The position numbers were made by a program, and so were the translations under genes. Below are positions 59,894 through 64,000 of a stretch of DNA of 64,000 nt, in pieces. The stretch comes from an uncultured Acetatifactor sp. GTDB lineage: Bacteria > Bacillota > Clostridia > Lachnospirales > Lachnospiraceae. Below the pieces are notes generated by a model. That model ran no database searches. It saw nothing but the letters and a program-made list of their open reading frames with translations, and was not told where the DNA came from. Positions within the stretch are counted from its first letter, which is position 1. Each line of letters opens with the position of its first letter. The stretch spans positions 1-64,000 of the forward strand of contig CAJTPH010000017.1 in NCBI GenBank assembly GCA_910578215.1, read 5' to 3'.

Positions 59894-61330
59894 ATGAAGG
59901 TTTTGTGGCTGTGCAATGTAGTGCTGCCTATGGCGGCGGAACAGTTTCATGTGGAGGGCTCCAACAAGGAGGGCTGGATCAGCGGTCTTGCCGACATGGT
60001 TTTGAAAAATCAGCGGGAAAACGCCATTCGGCTGGCGGTGGCATTTCCGGTTCCCGCCCATGCGCTTCCAAAGGGTACGGACGTGTGCCGAAGGACGGTC
60101 AGCACAGGCGGGGCGGTCTTTGAATGCTATGGCTTTTTGGAGGATGTCCGCCGGGCCGAGGCGTACGATTCCGCGCTGGAAGCAAGAATGAGAAAGATTA
60201 CGGAGGAGGTGCAGCCGGACCTTGTGCACTGCTTCGGCACGGAATATCCTCATACGCTGGCCATGTGCAGGAGCTTTCCGCGGAAGGAAAGGCTGCTGGT
60301 GGGACTGCAGGGGCTTTGCACCCTCTATGCCCGGGGCTATTACGCAGACCTGCCGGAGCGGGTGATCCGCAGCGTTACCCTGCGGGATTTGCTGCGCAGG
60401 GACAGTCTGAGACAGCAAAAGCAAAAATTTGTTCTGCGGGGCAATATGGAAAGGGAGACGGTTTCGCTTGCCGGAAACGTTACCGGAAGGACAAGCTGGG
60501 ACAGAGAGAACTCAAAAAAGTGGAATCCCCGCGCAAATTATTTTTACATGAACGAAACGCTGCGCCCGGAGTTTTACGGTCCGGTCTGGGATGAGGCGGG
60601 CAGCGTTCCGCATTCCATATTTCTGAGCCAGGGCGATTATCCCCTAAAGGGGCTGCACTATATGCTGTGCGCAATGCCCCGGATACTTGCCGAATACCCT
60701 GACGCCCGGGTATACGTTGCCGGAAACAGCCTCGTGGAGTACGGGACCCTGAAGCAGAAGCTGAAAATTTCCGCCTACGGAAAATATCTGAGAAGCCTTA
60801 TGAAAGAAAACAGCCTGGAGGATAAGATCGTATTCCTGGGCAGGCTGAACGCGGAGCAGATGAGGGACAGATACCTTAAAAGCAGTCTTTTTGTGTGCTG
60901 CTCCGCTCTGGAGAACTCGCCGAATTCCCTGGGGGAGGCGATGCTTCTGGGAATGCCCTGCGTCAGCGCCGATGTGGGAGGCATTTCCAGCATATTTACC
61001 CATGGGCAGGACGGTATTTTGTACGAAGGCCACAGGCTGGAGGGAAAATCGGAGTCAAAATCCGAATCGGAACAGCATATAAAACCGGGTTCAGGGGAGC
61101 AGGGCAATAACAATAAAAATAACATGTGCGATAATATGGAAGAACGCATGATATTTATTTCAAAGGCGCTTGCAAGCGCAATTATTGAGATGTGGGAGCA
61201 GCCGGAACAAAGGAAGGCTTACTGCAGAAATGCAAGAAATCATGCAGAAATCACCCATAAAAAAGAGGCAAATTATCAAACAATGCTGGACATTTATGCA
61301 AAAATAAATTCCATGGATTCTGTGGAATGA
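59894..61330 (+). CDS. GT4-like glycosyltransferase
   Basis: This 478-residue GT-B enzyme has an N-terminal half with KVLWLCNVVLPMAAEQFHVE and DLVHCFGTEYPHTLAMC, and a C-terminal nucleotide-sugar half with VYVAGNSLVEYGTLK, IVFLGRLNAEQMRDRY and SALENSPNSLGEAMLLGMPC, the EX7E-like motif. An inserted low-complexity stretch near residue 390 (GKSESKSESEQHIKPGSGEQ then NNNKNN) breaks the C-terminal domain and is AT-richer than its surroundings. RBS GAAAGGA precedes the ATG. It should extend the lipid-linked repeat unit. Confidence 0.85.
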   Translation: MKVLWLCNVVLPMAAEQFHVEGSNKEGWISGLADMVLKNQRENAIRLAVAFPVPAHALPKGTDVCRRTVSTGGAVFECYGFLEDVRRAEAYDSALEARMRKITEEVQPDLVHCFGTEYPHTLAMCRSFPRKERLLVGLQGLCTLYARGYYADLPERVIRSVTLRDLLRRDSLRQQKQKFVLRGNMERETVSLAGNVTGRTSWDRENSKKWNPRANYFYMNETLRPEFYGPVWDEAGSVPHSIFLSQGDYPLKGLHYMLCAMPRILAEYPDARVYVAGNSLVEYGTLKQKLKISAYGKYLRSLMKENSLEDKIVFLGRLNAEQMRDRYLKSSLFVCCSALENSPNSLGEAMLLGMPCVSADVGGISSIFTHGQDGILYEGHRLEGKSESKSESEQHIKPGSGEQGNNNKNNMCDNMEERMIFISKALASAIIEMWEQPEQRKAYCRNARNHAEITHKKEANYQTMLDIYAKINSMDSVE

Positions 61331-61358
61331 AAAAGAAAGGAATTGAACGGGCAGGTCA

Positions 61359-62561
61359 ATGAAGGCGGCGTTTGTTTCAAATTATATTAACCATCATCAA
61401 ATACCCTTCTGTAACGCAATGTACCGTCTTACGGAGGGAGGATTTACCTTTGTGCAGACTGAAAGGATGGAGGAGCATCGGATCAGGATGGGCTGGAACT
61501 CCGCAGAGCAGCCGGAGTACGTCAGCTGCTATTATGAGGAGCCCGAGGCCTGCCGCAGGCTGATTGCGGACTGCGATATGGTGATCTTCGGCGGCACGGA
61601 CGACGAGAGCTATATAAAGGAGAGGCTTGCCTCCGGGAAGCCTGTCATAAGGATGAGCGAGCGCCTGTATAAGACCGGGCAGTGGAAGGCGGTCTCTCCA
61701 AGGGGGCTGAGAAAAAAATACCAGGATCATACCAGATACCGCAGGGCGCAGGTCTACCTTCTGTGCGCCGGGGCCTATGTGCCTTCGGACTTTCATATTG
61801 TAAGGGCCTATCCGGATAAGATGTTCCGATGGGGCTATTTCCCCGAGACAAGGTATTATAATATAGAAGAATTGCTTGCCGCAAAGGGATACGGCGGGGA
61901 ACAGGGAGTGGGAAAAAAGCCCTATCTTCTGTGGGCGGCAAGGATGATAGACTGGAAGCACCCCGAGCTGGCCATGGAGACTGCCCGCCATTTAAAGGAA
62001 AGAGGCCTGGATTTCCATATGGACATTATAGGCGACGGCGATTTAAAGGGCGGCATGGAGGAGCTGCAGCGGCGGTATGGACTGACGGAAAATGTGAGGC
62101 TGCTGGGCTATCAGGCTCCGGGCGATGTGCGCCGATATATGGAGCAGGCGGATATTTTCCTTTTTACAAGCGACAGACAGGAGGGGTGGGGCGCTGTGGC
62201 AAACGAGGCCATGAACAGCGGCTGCGCCCTGATTGCCGGCCATATGATAGGCGCCGCGCCTTACCTGATTAAAAACGGGGAAAACGGCTTTCTCTACAGA
62301 GACGGGAAAAGGGAGCAGCTGTTTGCGCGGACGGAGAGGCTTGTCCGGGACAGGCAGCTTTGCCGCAGGTTCGGCGAAAACGCTTACGGGACAATAACCG
62401 GGCTGTGGAATGCGGAGAATGCAGCGGAACAATTGTTTAAGCTGATGCGGAGCATCCTCCAGGGGGAGGAGCTTATGCCGCCGAAGGAGGGGCCCTGCTC
62501 CAGGGCGCCCCTGCTTCAGGAGGGCGCATCGGGAAGGCTGGCGGAAGGAGACGGTGTATAA
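61359..62561 (+). CDS. GT4-family glycosyltransferase
   Basis: A 400-residue GT-B enzyme. The C-terminal half has PYLLWAARMIDWKHPELAME, MDIIGDGDLKGGMEEL, VRLLGYQAPGDVRRYMEQAD and SDRQEGWGAVANEAMNSGC, which is the EX7E motif of GT4. It begins KAAFVSNYINHHQIPFCNAM. The last 30 residues are Pro/Gly-rich and variable. It ends in a TAATG overlap with the next GT2 gene, so they are coupled. Confidence 0.88.
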   Translation: MKAAFVSNYINHHQIPFCNAMYRLTEGGFTFVQTERMEEHRIRMGWNSAEQPEYVSCYYEEPEACRRLIADCDMVIFGGTDDESYIKERLASGKPVIRMSERLYKTGQWKAVSPRGLRKKYQDHTRYRRAQVYLLCAGAYVPSDFHIVRAYPDKMFRWGYFPETRYYNIEELLAAKGYGGEQGVGKKPYLLWAARMIDWKHPELAMETARHLKERGLDFHMDIIGDGDLKGGMEELQRRYGLTENVRLLGYQAPGDVRRYMEQADIFLFTSDRQEGWGAVANEAMNSGCALIAGHMIGAAPYLIKNGENGFLYRDGKREQLFARTERLVRDRQLCRRFGENAYGTITGLWNAENAAEQLFKLMRSILQGEELMPPKEGPCSRAPLLQEGASGRLAEGDGV

Positions 62562-63574
62562 TGGCGGACAAACCATTGATTACAGTGATTGTGCCCGTGT
62601 ACAATATTATGGAATATCTGCCCAGATGCGTCCGCTCCGTCACGGCGCAGACCTATGAGAGGCTGGAAATTATTCTCATGGATGACGGGTCCACGGATGG
62701 GACTGGAGAGCTGTGTGACAGGCTTGCCCTGGAGGACCCCCGAATCAGGGTATACCACAAGGAGAACGGCGGCTCCTCGTCTGCCAGGAACCTGGCGCTT
62801 ACCCATGCGCATGGGGAGTATGTGGGATTTGTGGACAGCGACGACTATATTGAACCCGATATGTATGAAAGACTGTATCAGGGCATATGCCGGTTCGGAG
62901 TCCCCCTGGCGCAGATCGGAAGGGATGAGATCGACGCGGAGGGGAGGCTTCTGCCCAATATATGCGAACCGCCCCCGGAGCCTGTCATTACGGACAGTAA
63001 GGATTTTTTCAGGGAGCTGCTCCTGCACAGGGGAGACTGCTCCTTCTGTACAAAGCTTATACGCAGGGACCTTTTCCCCCGGGAGGCTTTTCCGGAGGGC
63101 AGGCTGAATGAGGATTTTCATTTGCTGATCCGCATGCTGCCGCAGACAGATGGGCTGGTGTCGCTTCCGGGGCAGGCGTACCATGTGTTTTACCGGATCG
63201 GAAGCAATTCCCGCAGGGCGGACAGGGAGAGCTTCTCCAGAGTATTTGCGGACAGTGTGGACAATGCCGATATGGCTGCCCGGATTGTAAGAGATGCGTA
63301 TCCGGAGCTTTTACAGGAGGCGTTCCGCTTCGGCGTTTTTCAGAGGCTGGAATATCTTCTGCACATTCCCATATCCCGGATGACAAGGGACAACGGGCAG
63401 TACCGGGACATTGTTCGGTATCTCAGGAAAAACTGGCTGCCTTCCATGCGAAATAAGATCCTGACTGGAAAAAACAAGCTTTACCACACCCTGTTTGCCA
63501 TTGCGCCCAGGGGAATCCGCAGACTGCACAGGGCCCTCCGCCGGAGAGCGATAAGCTCCGCGGAAGCCGATTAA
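62561..63574 (+). CDS. Family 2 glycosyltransferase
   Basis: A 337-residue enzyme with a GT-A domain (ITVIVPVYNIMEYLPRCVRS, ILMDDGSTDGTGELCD, GFVDSDDYIEPDMYERLYQG) and a helical C-terminal part of about 130 residues. The SDD carries the metal-binding DXD-type acid pair. Start overlaps the previous stop (TAATG). It is likely the last glycosyltransferase of the row before the truncated gene at the edge. Confidence 0.9.
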   Translation: MADKPLITVIVPVYNIMEYLPRCVRSVTAQTYERLEIILMDDGSTDGTGELCDRLALEDPRIRVYHKENGGSSSARNLALTHAHGEYVGFVDSDDYIEPDMYERLYQGICRFGVPLAQIGRDEIDAEGRLLPNICEPPPEPVITDSKDFFRELLLHRGDCSFCTKLIRRDLFPREAFPEGRLNEDFHLLIRMLPQTDGLVSLPGQAYHVFYRIGSNSRRADRESFSRVFADSVDNADMAARIVRDAYPELLQEAFRFGVFQRLEYLLHIPISRMTRDNGQYRDIVRYLRKNWLPSMRNKILTGKNKLYHTLFAIAPRGIRRLHRALRRRAISSAEAD

Positions 63575-63605
63575 GTCTGCCGGAGGGGGATAGGCTCCGC
63601 CGAAG
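63541..63605 (+). repeat. Direct repeats at the 3' end of the last glycosyltransferase
   Basis: Two 26-bp copies (63541-63566 and 63580-63605) agree at 22 positions. Each holds a GGAG...CTCC hairpin. The first encodes the last residues of the protein, the second lies just after the stop. Confidence 0.55.
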
Positions 63606-63766
63606 GACAGTGCCTTGAAGGTACAAAGAGGTAAACGGATGAGCTGGCAGAAAATGCCGCGCACAAATATAAAAACTTATGTTATTCTAATGCTGTAAAC
63701 GATATCGGCTGCGCAATTGGTTAAACTGCAGCCGGAAATACAGCCATATGAGGTGTACAAGCTATT

Positions 63767-64000
63767 ATGGAAAAAACGCATTTTTTCAGAAAAATAATAT
63801 GGGGTCTCCTGCTGGTCGGAGCGGTCGCGCTGTTTGCGGCGGATGCCGGCTGGGAGCTGCCCGGGTTTAAGGTACAGGCCACATATGAGCGTACGCTCTC
63901 AAAGCGTTATTCCGAAAACATGGATTCGGACATGGGCGATTGGATCGACGAGGCGGGAGAGGCGCTGAATTCCATTGCCGAAACGCGGAGCGTGCTGGCG
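63767..64000 (+). CDS. Truncated gene: membrane-anchored or secreted protein, unidentified
   Basis: The first 78 codons run to the window edge. The start MEKTHFFRKIIWGLLLVGAV is a signal anchor or signal peptide; a polar extracytoplasmic part follows (ATYERTLSKRYSENMDSDMG). It lies 192 bp after the glycosyltransferase stop, behind a gap with no clear promoter. The family cannot be told from this part; a secreted protein of the polysaccharide locus is possible. Confidence 0.6.
   Translation, partial: MEKTHFFRKIIWGLLLVGAVALFAADAGWELPGFKVQATYERTLSKRYSENMDSDMGDWIDEAGEALNSIAETRSVLA

Noticed and set aside
63639..63698. A 19-codon ORF before the last gene
   Set aside because: It has an AGAGG site, but is too short, has no recognisable sequence and lies after a decayed direct repeat; probably chance.
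1..64000. tRNA, rRNA, CRISPR arrays or a complete transposase
   Set aside because: I found no cloverleaf, rRNA stretch, regularly spaced repeats or transposase-like protein in the reading frames.

Overview
The window looks like a chromosomal segment of a motile, Gram-positive Clostridia of the Lachnospiraceae type. Supporting signs are strong AGGAGG-type ribosome sites, a stand-alone Spo0A-type DNA-binding protein, the Firmicute order mbl-flhO-flhP and comFC-yvyF, a cdaA-cdaR-glmM operon, an EpsG-type polysaccharide polymerase and a DinR/LexA-like box before uvrB. I see no tRNA, rRNA, CRISPR array or complete insertion sequence. Base composition is moderate (near 50% G+C by eye), and the intergenic regions are AT-richer.

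Layout. 1-7.6 kb: a DUF6440 protein, a small conserved protein with an SNF2-family helicase, a CPBP membrane protease, an acyl-ACP thioesterase, a CvfB-like S1 protein and the motility-associated YjfB. 7.7-13.4 kb: a PucR/CdaR-type regulator, then ftsE, ftsX, an EnvC/PcsB-like M23 hydrolase factor and a CtpA/B-type S41 protease, a set that fits control of wall hydrolysis at division. 13.4-18.3 kb (minus strand): fdtB, fdtA and gtrA-like genes for a 3-amino-3,6-dideoxyhexose and lipid-linked sugar handling. A roughly 159-bp MITE-like inverted-repeat element and an LTA-synthase-type sulfatase-fold enzyme follow. 18.4-22.4 kb: a secreted repeat and cysteine-rich protein behind a 14-T tract, a small ribbon-helix-helix protein, then a leader ORF, attenuator-like hairpin, rtcB and prfH, which form an RNA-repair and ribosome-rescue module. 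22.4-29.5 kb: a LexA-like box, uvrB, a GT39-like membrane protein and uvrA.

29.9-33.1 kb: mbl and three flagellar basal-body or rod genes. 33.2-36.7 kb: recD2, comFC and yvyF. 36.7-41.9 kb: two membrane proteins, then the c-di-AMP/peptidoglycan-precursor operon cdaA-cdaR-glmM. 42-44.2 kb: an HPr-like protein and leuA. 44.2-46.6 kb: a DUF3048 lipoprotein and a DPM1/GtrB-type glycosyltransferase on divergent promoters. 46.6-51.8 kb: an Hsp70-family ATPase overlapping a gene for a 1099-residue J-domain protein. 51.9-52.3 kb: a Spo0A output-domain protein. 52.4 kb to the end: a surface-polysaccharide locus with membrane proteins, several glycosyltransferases, an initiating phosphoglycosyl transferase, a Wzz-like co-polymerase with a degenerate kinase-like tail and an EpsG polymerase. 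A truncated gene ends at the window edge.

The most unusual items are the rtcB-prfH module with its attenuator-like leader and a possible antisense coding remnant beside it; the Hsp70/giant J-protein pair; and a roughly 70-bp promoter-bearing repeat with two hairpins, present once at 52.4 kb and twice in tandem at 55.1 kb, flanking three polysaccharide genes. Family names are from recognition of motifs and layout; no database search was run.
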